64,000 bases of DNA from Eubacterium limosum (GTDB lineage Bacteria; Bacillota; Clostridia; Eubacteriales; Eubacteriaceae), in assembly GCF_000807675.2 (NCBI RefSeq), contig NZ_CP019962.1:4189157-4253156 (forward strand). Reading direction: 5' to 3'. The translations under genes were made by a program, and so were the position numbers. Positions 50,507 to 59,555 of this stretch are shown in pieces. The notes under the pieces are model-generated. The model had not been told where the DNA came from. It saw nothing but the letters and a program-made list of their open reading frames with translations, and ran no database searches. Position 1 is the stretch's first letter; each line of letters starts with the position of its first letter.

Positions 50507-51037
50507 TCAGGCAGCTGCTGTTTGCAAAAGGCGCTCTTCCACTATTTCGAGCCGCGTTTCAAGCTCCTGATTTTTAATGACCTGGAAAGCCAGAGCGCTT
50601 GAGAGCATCCGGATGGCCTCCTCCATATTCTCTTTTTCCTCCTGATCCTTGTGGGTGTTTTCACTTTCAGGCAGCATGATCCGGGCTGTGTCAATCTCAC
50701 GCCGTATCACGGGGATCACACAGGTTTCAAGGTATCGCCTAAACCCTGTGGCCGCCTTATGATCATGGTGTTTTAACAGAGCCCAAACCCCCTCCTCACT
50801 GATCAGCAGCATTTTGTGCATACGCCCGCCGCTATTCTTAATCAATCGTTTCTGTACCGCTGACGCCGGCAGTTTTTTCAAAAATCTGTGATAGTTTTTA
50901 CAGCCCATGTAACTGCCGATTTCTTTCAGGACAAAATAGCTCTGACTGCCCTCCTCGTAAAGATCGGTATATACTCGCAGTTTATGAGAATCACTTCCAA
51001 AACACTGTTCCAAAGTTGCTAAAATGGGGTTGTTCAT
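50507..51037 (-). CDS. BRO-N-like (phage antirepressor-type) protein
   Basis: 176 residues. The N-terminal half has YFVLKEIGSYMGCKNYHRFL and KMLLISEEGVWALLKHHDHKAATGFRRYLETCVIPVIRR, the classic end of a BRO-N domain (ISEEGxxxLL...AxxFRRxLxxxVxPxIRR). The C-terminal 50 residues are a coiled-coil-like charged stretch. BRO-N proteins act as phage antirepressors or DNA-binding regulators. It overlaps no neighbour; the next gene is 19 bases away. Confidence 0.8.
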   Translation of the reverse strand: MNNPILATLEQCFGSDSHKLRVYTDLYEEGSQSYFVLKEIGSYMGCKNYHRFLKKLPASAVQKRLIKNSGGRMHKMLLISEEGVWALLKHHDHKAATGFRRYLETCVIPVIRREIDTARIMLPESENTHKDQEEKENMEEAIRMLSSALAFQVIKNQELETRLEIVEERLLQTAAA

Positions 51038-51056
51038 CTTGTTCTACCTCCGGTTA

Positions 51057-51677
51057 TTATACATTCAATAAAGACAGGCCGCCGAAAAAACGCTTTGCCA
51101 TCTGCGGCATCCATTTAAAATAAGTCCGGCTGATCCACTTCCAATCATTGCTAAAGAAACGCATCCGCTCCTCGGCTTCAGCCTTTTCAAAGCCCACAAG
51201 GGCCATCCGCCGCACGCCGTCAGCCGTCATGTAAAAGTCTCGGGGGCCATTATCCCGCCGAGGCACCAGCATCTGGAGAAAATCCTGCTTTTTGATATGT
51301 TTAAGCAGAAACATTTCTGTTTCATGGAACTCAAAGCCAAAAACATTCCCCATGTCGTGTACATTGTAGAGCAGCGGATCCTCGATGAGCCAAATATTGT
51401 TCAGCCAGATCATTCGCACCTCCTTGAAATCTGGCGTCTGTGCCCTGAGCAGACGCTTTTCAATATCGCTCATTTCCCGCTCGATTTTGCGGCTCACAAA
51501 GGGCTCTCCCTCCTTGTGAAAGCATCGGCATTGCCCCTGCACGTCTAAAAAGCGGCAGTACAACCCACAGTGTGTTTCATCTGCCCGGTAAGCGCATTCT
51601 TTGCAGCCCTCAGACATCTGCTTTAAATCATACCAGGGCTCTTCATAAAACACATTTCTTTTTAAATCTTCGTTCAT
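51057..51677 (-). CDS. cysteine-rich protein with BRO-like C-terminal half
   Basis: 206 residues. Residues about 24-52 carry CKECAYRADETHCGLYCRF and a CRC pair, a possible zinc site. The C-terminal half (FYMTADGVRRMALVGFEKAE followed by EERMRFFSNDWKWI) recalls the BRO-N pattern seen in the next gene, and the spacing of the two proteins is similar, so they may be distant paralogs. Function unknown; a phage-derived regulator is inferred. Confidence 0.6.
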   Translation of the reverse strand: MNEDLKRNVFYEEPWYDLKQMSEGCKECAYRADETHCGLYCRFLDVQGQCRCFHKEGEPFVSRKIEREMSDIEKRLLRAQTPDFKEVRMIWLNNIWLIEDPLLYNVHDMGNVFGFEFHETEMFLLKHIKKQDFLQMLVPRRDNGPRDFYMTADGVRRMALVGFEKAEAEERMRFFSNDWKWISRTYFKWMPQMAKRFFGGLSLLNV

Positions 51678-51776
51678 ACCATTTCCTTTCGGTTACTTTC
51701 GCCAGCGCTGACGTTAGGTTTAATTATAGTGTTTTTTTGAGAAAGAGCATCTCGCCTCCAGGGGATGATAAGCAGT

Positions 51777-51804
51777 AAAAAAACATAAAACGCCGCGTTT
51801 TATG
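51777..51804 (-). terminator. terminator of the ComK-like gene
   Basis: CATAAAACG CCG CGTTTTATG stem (51784-51792/51796-51804), and on the minus strand a run of seven T follows. It lies about 50 nt past the stop of the ComK-like gene. Confidence 0.8.
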
Positions 51805-51854
51805 CCTTTTTATGGCAATATTTTTCTCTTTAAAGTTTAAAAATTATCGTTTTT

Positions 51855-52559
51855 TTAAACCATTGTAAACCTCTGTATTTCTGAGGAACAATTATTTATT
51901 TTATGCGCTTCCGGTAAAACCGAAAAAGCTTCGTTGGGAGACGCTGCTTGATGATGCCACTCAAGGCATACACTTTGAATCCCGCAGTTTTTACAGTGCA
52001 GCCATTCTCCGTAAACCGGCCAGTGCCGCTCGATAAACATTTCTCGGACGCGCCAGCCCTCGTCCAGCTTTTCCTGCACTCTGCCAGGCCTCTGCCGATA
52101 AGGGATCACAAGGCCCGGAGCTGTGACCAGCGCTCTGGCCCTGCGGTCATGCCCCCTGTATACCGCGTGCCAGTTAAGATAGCTGAACTGTTTTGCGCTC
52201 ACCCAAGGCACATCCACCCTGACAGGAATATACTCAAGCCCCGCCCCCAGAAAAATGACGTTGTTGCTTTTCTTGCCCACCAGCCCCATGGTAGTCTTTC
52301 GCCGTCTTGCCATGTTCATATCCAGATACTCCCCGATACAGTCCAGAAAATAGCTGGTCTCCACCGGGATGATAAAGGCCTGTCCATCCCCATACAGCAC
52401 CACCGTGCCGCTTCCCTTTGCCTCACAGCACCGCAAAAGCCCCAGCGGCGCGCCCGAAAACCGCAAAATCTTGCCGATGTTCTCATCTGTCAGCCTGACC
52501 TGCCCATTGTCGAAGCCCATGGGAAGGGATTCGTATTTTAATTCTGTTATCGATTTCAT
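51855..52559 (-). CDS. ComK-like protein with C-terminal CxxC zinc site
   Basis: 234 residues. The central part resembles the ComK competence transcription factor: an EYLDMNMARRRKTTMGLVG segment against the SCRYYGASLRGRKEGT pattern of ComK, then NNVIFLGAGLEYIPVRVDVPWVS against the IAISPELGIYFFPT pattern, and an aromatic/His stretch near FSYLNWHAVY. The C-terminal extension has LHCKNCGIQSVCLEWHHQ, a possible zinc ribbon not found in ComK. The similarity is by eye and partial. If real it would be a DNA-binding activator; its place beside phage-type regulators is notable. Confidence 0.5.
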   Translation of the reverse strand: MKSITELKYESLPMGFDNGQVRLTDENIGKILRFSGAPLGLLRCCEAKGSGTVVLYGDGQAFIIPVETSYFLDCIGEYLDMNMARRRKTTMGLVGKKSNNVIFLGAGLEYIPVRVDVPWVSAKQFSYLNWHAVYRGHDRRARALVTAPGLVIPYRQRPGRVQEKLDEGWRVREMFIERHWPVYGEWLHCKNCGIQSVCLEWHHQAASPNEAFSVLPEAHKINNCSSEIQRFTMV

Positions 52560-52692
52560 TTTTTGTTTTAAATACTCCTTTTTATTATTATTTCATTCCA
52601 ACATGACCGTCCATACATTTCCAACCCCATCATCCTGGTGCAGGCACCAAGGGAATCACCGCCTTTCTGAATGCTTTTGACAAAAAGATAAA
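52560..52692. other. gap upstream of the ComK-like gene
   Basis: About 130 bases holding an AAGGAG ribosome site before the ComK-like start and little else. A TTGTCA box occurs near 52678, but no -10 box pairs with it at normal spacing. No gene is supported. Confidence 0.4.
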
Positions 52693-52729
52693 ACCGGCAT
52701 GCTGAGCGCGAATGCGCCCGCATGCCGGT
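52684..52729 (-). terminator. terminator at the end of the polysaccharide locus
   Basis: ACCGGCATGC/GCATGCCGGT ten-base stem (52693-52702/52720-52729) with an inner GCGC pairing, then TTTT and TTTTT on the minus strand. It closes the minus-strand polysaccharide transcript after the capG remnant. Confidence 0.85.
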
Positions 52730-52794
52730 TGATTGGGGATGTGTCCCGGAAACCATCTATTTGTTTTTTGTATTGCTTTATTTTTTTGACTATA

Positions 52795-53412
52795 TTAATC
52801 CTCTTTACGCCATACGAATTTATTAATAACATTTGTATAGCTTTGAATAATTTTCACCACTTTCGTACTTACCAGTTCTTCCAGATCTTTCAATTGCCTC
52901 CAAGTTCTCATGAAGCACCTCTGCCATGGGTGAGCCGGTCACATAAGTGCACTCCTTTGGCAGTCCGCATTCTGCTAGATAATGGCTTGCATGTTCGGAA
53001 TACGCAAGACTTACATCAGAAATTATATCCACGATCCGGCGATTTGTTTCTTCCGGCAGGCACTCATCCTCACAACGATTTCCGGCTTTCATATGAAAAA
53101 TCGTAATATGAAGACGCTTCGCTGCTATAGCTGACAGACAGGAATTGGTGTCTCACAAAATCAGCAGCTTGTAAGAGCAGTTGATGATATTGCTAACTAT
53201 TGCTCTAAGATCATCTTCCACTGCATCCATATAAACTTCCGGATCAGCAAGTTTCTGATCATGGAAACACACACCATTCAGATTATAATCATAATTCTAG
53301 CCTGTATGAGCAAGAACACAACCAAAATATTTTCTGCACTTATTAATTGTTGATGAGAAATGAATAATTTCCGGGAGAGTGCCGACGATGATGAGTATCT
53401 TTAATTTTCCAT
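52795..53412 (-). pseudogene. decayed capG/wecB-type UDP-GlcNAc 2-epimerase
   Basis: Minus strand remnants of a CapG/FnlC-type epimerase in order. KLKILIIVGTLPEIIHFS is followed by CRKYFGCVLAHTG with an in-frame TAG where the family has HTGQNYDYN, then YMDAVEDDLRAIVSNII. A frame change follows, then DTNSCLSAIAAKRLHITIFH, MKAGNRCEDE and TGSPMAEVLHENLEAIE. About 200 family residues are missing, and the C-terminus KVVKIIQSYTNVINKFVWRK ends at 52795. The enzyme makes UDP-L-FucNAc in the CapE/F/G pathway; this copy cannot. It lies directly after a capF fragment, which is the normal capF-capG order. Confidence 0.85.
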
Positions 53413-53423
53413 TCTCCTGTCAT

Positions 53424-53651
53424 TTAACATTTGAATAAACTGTTCTTATTTTTGTATTCATTCCTGTACATCCACTGGCTCAAAAATGTATCTGAATGTT
53501 CCGGGTCAAACTGCTCATTGGCCCACATAACAGTAACCAAGTCCTGGGTATCCGAAAGATTAATGATATTATGAGTATATCCTGAAAGCACATGAATAGC
53601 CTCCATCTTCTCCCCGTAAACCTCAAATTCCATTATGGGATACTTTATCAC
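53424..53651 (-). pseudogene. capF/fnlB C-terminal cupin fragment
   Basis: 75 residues opening IKYPIMEFEVYGEKMEAI with VLSGYTHNIINLSDTQDLVT and MWANEQFDPEHSDTF, which match the C-terminal cupin of CapF-type dehydrogenases/epimerases of UDP-L-FucNAc synthesis. One T is missing near 53485; restoring it gives FFEPVDVQE and a stop, the normal family end, so the tail is frameshifted. The N-terminal dehydrogenase part is gone. The GTG start overlaps the wzx stop by four bases, an accident of the deletion junction or real coupling. Confidence 0.82.
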
Positions 53652-55075
53652 TCAACTTTCTTTTTAATTATTTTTTTTATCATCTGAATAACCCATAATA
53701 CAGCCATATATATTAAAACACCAACCACAACTTTTACAACTAATACGAATATTCTTGAATTATTGTATAACGTAAAATTATAGATTACTATATACATAAT
53801 AATTCCTGCACTAAAATATGGTATGATATCAAAAATATATTTTATTAAATTTATTTTTTTTCTCACAAAAAAACATTGTATTACACAAACGGAAGCTTCC
53901 GCACAGAGCGTACCTATTCCAGCACCAACAGATTGCAACTTTGATATTAACATTAGATTAATAAAAAAATTAACAACTGCTCCAATTACAATTGAAATGG
54001 TGTATACCATATCTAATTTATAGGGTATTAAGTATTGTGTTCTAATCACATTGGCAATAGCAAGAAAAAAACAACTCGGAATTAACACCTGAAATATTAG
54101 AATACATTTTTCAAATCCCTCTCCATAAAAAATTGGTACAAACTCTTTAGCAACTGACATAATACCAAATCCCATAGATGCCGATAAAAACGAAGCAAAA
54201 ATTAGTGATTTTCTTAGGTACTTCTCACTCTCACTTTTTTCATTATTGGCAAGTAAATAAGATATTCTTGGTAGCATAACCGTTCCCAGTGAATTAATCA
54301 ATGCTATCGGAACCTGAATAACTCGTTCACTACTTTCATAGTATCCTACTTCTGTTTTTGAAACCATAGAACCGAGCATTATTTTATCCATTATCTTATA
54401 TAAGCTTACGGCTAAAACAGGTATAAATAAAACTATGTTCGGTTTAATATGTTGCATGATATCCTGCAAACAAACTTTGCATTTTTCTATGTAGTTTCGT
54501 ATAACTGTCCAAAGAATAATTTGCGAAAGTAATTGACTTAACACATATATCAACGCATACAAATAAATATCCGATGGTTTTTTCACTAAAGTAAAGATTC
54601 CTATTACAGTAAAAATCTTTACAAACGCATTTCTAATTGTTGTCAACTTAAATTGCTCCATTCCAAAAAAGAACCAATTTATGTCAAACGTCGAGGCAAT
54701 TATGTAAAGTATCATAATCCAACTAACTAATTTTTCATCACTGAAAAACAAAACGTATATCGAATATAGAACTATCATGAAACTTCCACAGCACAATTGG
54801 AATAAGTATATACTCCAAAATGTTTTGGATCTTTTTTCCTCATCGTTTCTGACTGCAGCTATGCTTCTATTTCCATAATTATTGACACCTAACATTGCAA
54901 ATAAGCCAAAATAGTATACGATTGAAAACGCATAAGAGAACACACCTATTTTGTCCGCCCCCAATACTCTCGACAAATATGGTGTAGTAATCAATGGTAC
55001 AATTATTGCTAGTACCTGGTAAATTGTATTGTATATAAAATTACTTTTTATAGATTGTCCTTTGATTTTTAACAT
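53648..55075 (-). CDS. polysaccharide flippase, Wzx/MATE-like family
   Basis: 475 residues, with 12 to 14 membrane helices. The opening FIYNTIYQVLAIIVPLITTP followed by YLSRVLGADKIGVFSYAFSI is the classic start of Wzx/RfbX flippases, which move lipid-linked repeat units to the outer face of the membrane. AT-rich codon use (about 28% GC by eye). It overlaps the preceding acyltransferase gene by about 35 bases and is the last intact gene of the locus. Confidence 0.9.
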   Translation of the reverse strand: MLKIKGQSIKSNFIYNTIYQVLAIIVPLITTPYLSRVLGADKIGVFSYAFSIVYYFGLFAMLGVNNYGNRSIAAVRNDEEKRSKTFWSIYLFQLCCGSFMIVLYSIYVLFFSDEKLVSWIMILYIIASTFDINWFFFGMEQFKLTTIRNAFVKIFTVIGIFTLVKKPSDIYLYALIYVLSQLLSQIILWTVIRNYIEKCKVCLQDIMQHIKPNIVLFIPVLAVSLYKIMDKIMLGSMVSKTEVGYYESSERVIQVPIALINSLGTVMLPRISYLLANNEKSESEKYLRKSLIFASFLSASMGFGIMSVAKEFVPIFYGEGFEKCILIFQVLIPSCFFLAIANVIRTQYLIPYKLDMVYTISIVIGAVVNFFINLMLISKLQSVGAGIGTLCAEASVCVIQCFFVRKKINLIKYIFDIIPYFSAGIIMYIVIYNFTLYNNSRIFVLVVKVVVGVLIYMAVLWVIQMIKKIIKKKVE

Positions 55076-56063
55076 ATTTTCCTTCCAAATAAAATATTAT
55101 CTTGTTGAATACTATAATCAAATAGGTCTCTGTTATCATAGTCATAAAAAAAACAAAAAGTATTCTCAAGAACTCATTATTCACGAATTTCACAAAAATA
55201 ATATTGTATGTTTGATAGATTAGTAGTATTGCATGCGTGAGCATAATTATCAAAGAATTGCGTCCCCAAAGAGTTAGTATTTTTTTCATGTATAGAGCTT
55301 TTTTCTCAATAAATTTTGATATGCCAATAATAAAAAAAGTGCCTAATATAGAGAAAATATAGTACAAAACTATGTTTCCAAAGCGAAGGTTATTTAAATC
55401 TACATTTCCATTGATAAATGCCAGTACCGAGCCAATACCTATATATATAATTTTTGAATTAAATAAATTGCTTTTTTCAAAATAGTAACCAATTATTGAA
55501 AAAGAACTCGCAATAGAACACCTTATTAGCAGTACCCCAAATAATATAGGATAACTATCAATTTGAAGAATATTATTCCATTCTATTGAAACAGCAAAGT
55601 AAATAGCAACTGCTAATGCAGTAATATAGATTGGAAGTACAATACGCCTATATTTTACGACTATATATAAAACAATTTCAGTTATCGAAAATACAGGAAG
55701 AAACCATAACACACCTTCTCCATTAAAAGAAATAATATGTAAAACAAAGGTTTTAATTTCATTAGCATTATACATTCCTAATCTCGCTTGGAGTAATACT
55801 CTAGCAAAAAAAATAAGGCTGAATACTAGATATAAGATATATATACTTTTTTGCTTTATTACGACATCTTTTAAAGAATAATTATTATCTTCAAATTTAT
55901 ATTTTGCTTTTAGCAACCCATTAATTATAAAGAAGCCACAAACATGAAAGGAATATATCCATGTTTGTAGGTGATTAGCATTATCTGAAATAACATGTCC
56001 TAAAACAATTAATGCAATTAGTATTCCTTTTGTAATGTCTATCCATTCTACTCTTTTATGCAA
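55041..56063 (-). CDS. acyltransferase 3 family membrane protein (first of two)
   Basis: 340 residues with about ten membrane helices and the family opening RVEWIDITKGILIALIVLGHV, in which the His of GHV is the conserved catalytic-type residue. Such enzymes O-acetylate or otherwise acylate surface polysaccharides. The start is TTG, as an upstream in-frame stop closes the frame; AGGG lies seven bases before it. It overlaps the wzx gene and follows wzy by about 18 bases. Confidence 0.83.
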   Translation of the reverse strand: MHKRVEWIDITKGILIALIVLGHVISDNANHLQTWIYSFHVCGFFIINGLLKAKYKFEDNNYSLKDVVIKQKSIYILYLVFSLIFFARVLLQARLGMYNANEIKTFVLHIISFNGEGVLWFLPVFSITEIVLYIVVKYRRIVLPIYITALAVAIYFAVSIEWNNILQIDSYPILFGVLLIRCSIASSFSIIGYYFEKSNLFNSKIIYIGIGSVLAFINGNVDLNNLRFGNIVLYYIFSILGTFFIIGISKFIEKKALYMKKILTLWGRNSLIIMLTHAILLIYQTYNIIFVKFVNNEFLRILFVFFMTMITETYLIIVFNKIIFYLEGKYVKNQRTIYKK

Positions 56064-56081
56064 TTTAATACCCTATCTTTC

Positions 56082-57365
56082 TCAAACCTTATTCTGTTTT
56101 CTATTATTATCAGCGATAAGTAAACATGAAATAATTACTAATGCATTTATTCCTGCAATTATGTAATTATATGTGCCCATAGCAATAATAAATGTCAAAA
56201 AGGAAGCAGTATACGTTCTTTTTGTATTGTCTTTTTCGTTCATTCGTTTAAATGAATATCCTATCAGAATACCAAAAACTAATGAAAATATAAAACATCC
56301 TAAATACCCTCCAGAGTTCATAAATTCGAAGTATATTGTGTAAAACGCATTGTAGTGTGTTGAAGAACCTATATTATAACCTTGCCCTAAATATGTACTT
56401 ACAACATCGTGATTAAATTTCATTCCAAACACTGAAAGTACGTATTCAATTAAAAGTCCAAAACCACCCAAATACTTCAAAATTATTGGAGAATCAATTA
56501 ATCTCTGTCCGGCATTGTATTGTTCAAAGAATTGAGAAAACATATAATTCGATCCTGAGAAATCGACAACAAAACTATCTATGGTATTTTGTATTACACT
56601 TTTCTCACTATTACTAGATCTAAAACTAAATATCATCAATACGGCTACTCCAATAATTACAATAGCTCTTTTTAAAATTTTTTTTTGCGTTTTAGAAAGC
56701 TTTATTTTTGAATATCCTAAAAATATCAGCATAAAAACAACAATTTTTAAAAATTCAATCCTGCTTTGCATAATAATGATATATAAAATAAAATTTAAAA
56801 CTGATAACATTGGTAACCTCTGATGCGTCTTTAATAACAATGCAAAGCTAAATGTTAAATCAAAAAAAGCAAAACCTCTTACAAAATATTGATAAATATA
56901 ATAAATAACACTGTTAAAATAAATCTGTGTATAGTCTGTCCCGCCAAAAGCGATACTATAACTAATATTCCGAACATTAGTTAATAGTAGTCTACCTGTT
57001 ATTACACATATAATCATATTAAATAGTATTGCGATACTTATCAGAAAGGAAATACGTCTTAACCAAACAAACATTCTGCACGAATCAAATTTAATACTTT
57101 TATTATTTTTTCGGCTAATCTTAATTTCCTTTAATCCATATCCCAGAATTATAGCTACATCTATAATTATAATATTTATTTGTATAAAATATGATGAGTC
57201 AAATGAAGGTATGTACTGATCAAGATATCCTATTCTACCAACAATCATCCAAACCAGAAAAATCACATTGATAATCGATATGGGATTAACGATTTTTTTC
57301 CATACATGATATGAAATAACAATAAATAAGACTAGTGAAAAATCAAATATTATAAAAAAACACAT
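56082..57365 (-). CDS. Wzy-like polysaccharide repeat-unit polymerase
   Basis: 427 residues with about 11 membrane segments and a large extracytoplasmic loop (about residues 260-350: SSNSEKSVIQNTIDSFVVDF, then GSNYMFSQFFEQYNAGQR). The topology is that of O-antigen/EPS polymerases, where sequence conservation is low. It joins repeat units at the outer membrane face. Very AT-rich. Placement between two acyltransferase genes supports the call. Confidence 0.78.
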   Translation of the reverse strand: MCFFIIFDFSLVLFIVISYHVWKKIVNPISIINVIFLVWMIVGRIGYLDQYIPSFDSSYFIQINIIIIDVAIILGYGLKEIKISRKNNKSIKFDSCRMFVWLRRISFLISIAILFNMIICVITGRLLLTNVRNISYSIAFGGTDYTQIYFNSVIYYIYQYFVRGFAFFDLTFSFALLLKTHQRLPMLSVLNFILYIIIMQSRIEFLKIVVFMLIFLGYSKIKLSKTQKKILKRAIVIIGVAVLMIFSFRSSNSEKSVIQNTIDSFVVDFSGSNYMFSQFFEQYNAGQRLIDSPIILKYLGGFGLLIEYVLSVFGMKFNHDVVSTYLGQGYNIGSSTHYNAFYTIYFEFMNSGGYLGCFIFSLVFGILIGYSFKRMNEKDNTKRTYTASFLTFIIAMGTYNYIIAGINALVIISCLLIADNNRKQNKV

Positions 57366-57383
57366 ATCTCCTGTCTCCCAGCT

Positions 57384-58421
57384 CTATCTAAATTTGTATG
57401 TATCTCTGCCAAAAATAATCAAATTAGCTAATTTACTTTGTCTTACAATTGCTATTATCAAAGGACACAATATACCTACACATAATGTTAACATTATAGA
57501 ATTAACAATTCCGTTCATCGAGAATAAAACAAATGCTTTATTGATATCAAATGCATTCATTAAAAATGAATGTACATAGTATATTTCTAAAGTAAATATT
57601 CCTATTTTTTCTAACAACTTAAATCTTTTTTTTATATGAATATAATGTGCGAAATTTAAGAAAAAAATAATTCCAGTTAGCGCTAGTATAAACCTAATTG
57701 CAATGGACAACGTATTATCTGGCATAGCCATTATTTTAAACATATATCCACCAAAAAAGTAAACACACATAGAAATTAATAGTAAACTATTATTAATTTT
57801 ATTATATATTAACAAAATTTGATCCTGATAATTCATAAATAAATACCCTGCTATATAATAAACACTATAATATACTATTAATTTACAGCCTAAAAAATTA
57901 ATATTGACAACTATCCCTATAAATAGTAATAGTCCAACCAAAACAAAATATATTACACAAAACAGCATAAGTCTAAACACTATCATGTTCCTTATTTTTC
58001 TTGAAATCACATATGCAATTATAGAAAATAAATTTAACATCCAAATCGCAAATAAATACCACAAACTCTGTGATATATTAAAAAAAACACCATATATTGA
58101 ATTTATGCCATCATATTGTTGATAAAAAAACAGTCTAAAAATAATATAGAAACTTAAAAAAGGTATAATATAACCCTTAGAGATTTTTTTCATCTTATTT
58201 ATAACACTAAATTCAGTATCATAACAATTTAATTTAGGCAAACAAAAATAGCCTGAAATAGCAATAAACAATGGCATCTCTATAATCGCCATAAGATTAC
58301 ACAAATAATCTGTATCACTATTTTGCGCTGCAATTTGGAAAATGTGTCTAAGAACAACAATTAATATCAGAAGTCCTTTCAACATATCCAAATAACTGTT
58401 TCTTTTCTTAGTATTTTCCAT
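57384..58421 (-). CDS. acyltransferase 3 family membrane protein (second)
   Basis: 345 residues, with about ten membrane helices and the family opening KRNSYLDMLKGLLILIVVLRHIF, where LRHIF takes the place of the usual GHV segment. It probably acylates a sugar of the repeat unit. Its ATG overlaps the stop of the upstream glycosyltransferase by one base. Confidence 0.82.
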   Translation of the reverse strand: MENTKKRNSYLDMLKGLLILIVVLRHIFQIAAQNSDTDYLCNLMAIIEMPLFIAISGYFCLPKLNCYDTEFSVINKMKKISKGYIIPFLSFYIIFRLFFYQQYDGINSIYGVFFNISQSLWYLFAIWMLNLFSIIAYVISRKIRNMIVFRLMLFCVIYFVLVGLLLFIGIVVNINFLGCKLIVYYSVYYIAGYLFMNYQDQILLIYNKINNSLLLISMCVYFFGGYMFKIMAMPDNTLSIAIRFILALTGIIFFLNFAHYIHIKKRFKLLEKIGIFTLEIYYVHSFLMNAFDINKAFVLFSMNGIVNSIMLTLCVGILCPLIIAIVRQSKLANLIIFGRDTYKFR

Positions 58422-59536
58422 TATTTAACGCACCTTTTTTTATTTAAATATTTTTTAACTGGTCTTTCAAAACCAAATTCATAATCGAATAGTTTTTTTG
58501 TATAATTTCTAATATTCAAAGTAATCATCTGAGCGTTTTTATTTAAATAAATTTTTTCATAAAATTTAATTATAGCATCTATCTCTATATCCGAATCATC
58601 TGCAGGTAATTTTAAATAATAAGGAAAATCTGTTAGACTATCTAATTCAGTTTTTACCGCTGAAACAACTGGTATACCTCTTGCAACATATTCTTTACTT
58701 TTTAATGAGCTATTATATAATATTCCTGATCTATGTCTTCCTAATGCATCTACCGCTATATCAGTTTCATTAAAGATTTTTGTAAGTTCATCCCCTGATT
58801 TAGGTCCATGAAATATAATTCTTCGATCGTTATCTGCTAATATTTTTAAATTTTTAAGTTCTTGTCCAGCTCCAACAACATTAAGAACGACCACGTAGTC
58901 GCCATGATAATTCAAAATTCCTTTGACAATTCTATCAACGCCGTGCCAGTACATAAGATTTGCAACAAATGTTAGCCTTATATAGTTAGGAATAACTTGA
59001 TATGATAAACTTCTGCTCTCAATCATATCATATTCAACGCAATTTGAAGCATTAATGCAATCAATACCCCAAATTTGTTTATCATTTGAATATGTCATTA
59101 TTTTATCTATCACACGATTCATTTTCTTTTCACAAATAATACTTTTAACTATTAAAATTTTTGACAGCCCTTGATACTCTTTATGAAATGGATACGTTGG
59201 TATTTCAAGTATTATTACAATATCCTTATATTCTTTTTTAATCTTACTTAATAATTGATAAAAAGCGTTCGTAAGAGTGGGTCTTCTTATATAAATGTAA
59301 TCAGTATTTGAGTCAATGTAATCTAATAGTTTATATCTTTCAATTTCTCTTCTGCTTTTAATCAACGGACATATGAATAATATATCATCTAACAAGCTTC
59401 TTTCTGGATTAATACTTAAAACGCTCAAATTCCCAATTTTTCTTAAATATTTAATTTGACTTATAACTTTTTTTTCAATACCATATTGTTTTGCTTTATC
59501 TAACTCTAATCCCTCAGCAAAAAAAACACCTTTCAT
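58421..59536 (-). CDS. GT4-like glycosyltransferase
   Basis: 371 residues, GT-B type. ANLMYWHGVDRIVKGILNY near residue 190, followed by VVGAGQELKNLK and the donor-site segment TDIAVDALGRHRSGILYNSSLKSKEYVARGIPVVS, resembles GT4 enzymes, although the usual ExxxxxxxE motif is loose. The donor sugar is unknown. AT-rich; it follows the next upstream gene by about 20 bases. Confidence 0.78.
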   Translation of the reverse strand: MKGVFFAEGLELDKAKQYGIEKKVISQIKYLRKIGNLSVLSINPERSLLDDILFICPLIKSRREIERYKLLDYIDSNTDYIYIRRPTLTNAFYQLLSKIKKEYKDIVIILEIPTYPFHKEYQGLSKILIVKSIICEKKMNRVIDKIMTYSNDKQIWGIDCINASNCVEYDMIESRSLSYQVIPNYIRLTFVANLMYWHGVDRIVKGILNYHGDYVVVLNVVGAGQELKNLKILADNDRRIIFHGPKSGDELTKIFNETDIAVDALGRHRSGILYNSSLKSKEYVARGIPVVSAVKTELDSLTDFPYYLKLPADDSDIEIDAIIKFYEKIYLNKNAQMITLNIRNYTKKLFDYEFGFERPVKKYLNKKRCVK

Positions 59537-59555
59537 AATTTAAATTCCTCACTTA

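Noticed and set aside
52568-52756. Minus-strand reading frame of 62 codons near the ComK-like gene.
   Set aside because: It runs through the terminator hairpin at 52684-52729, has no ribosome site and no family match.
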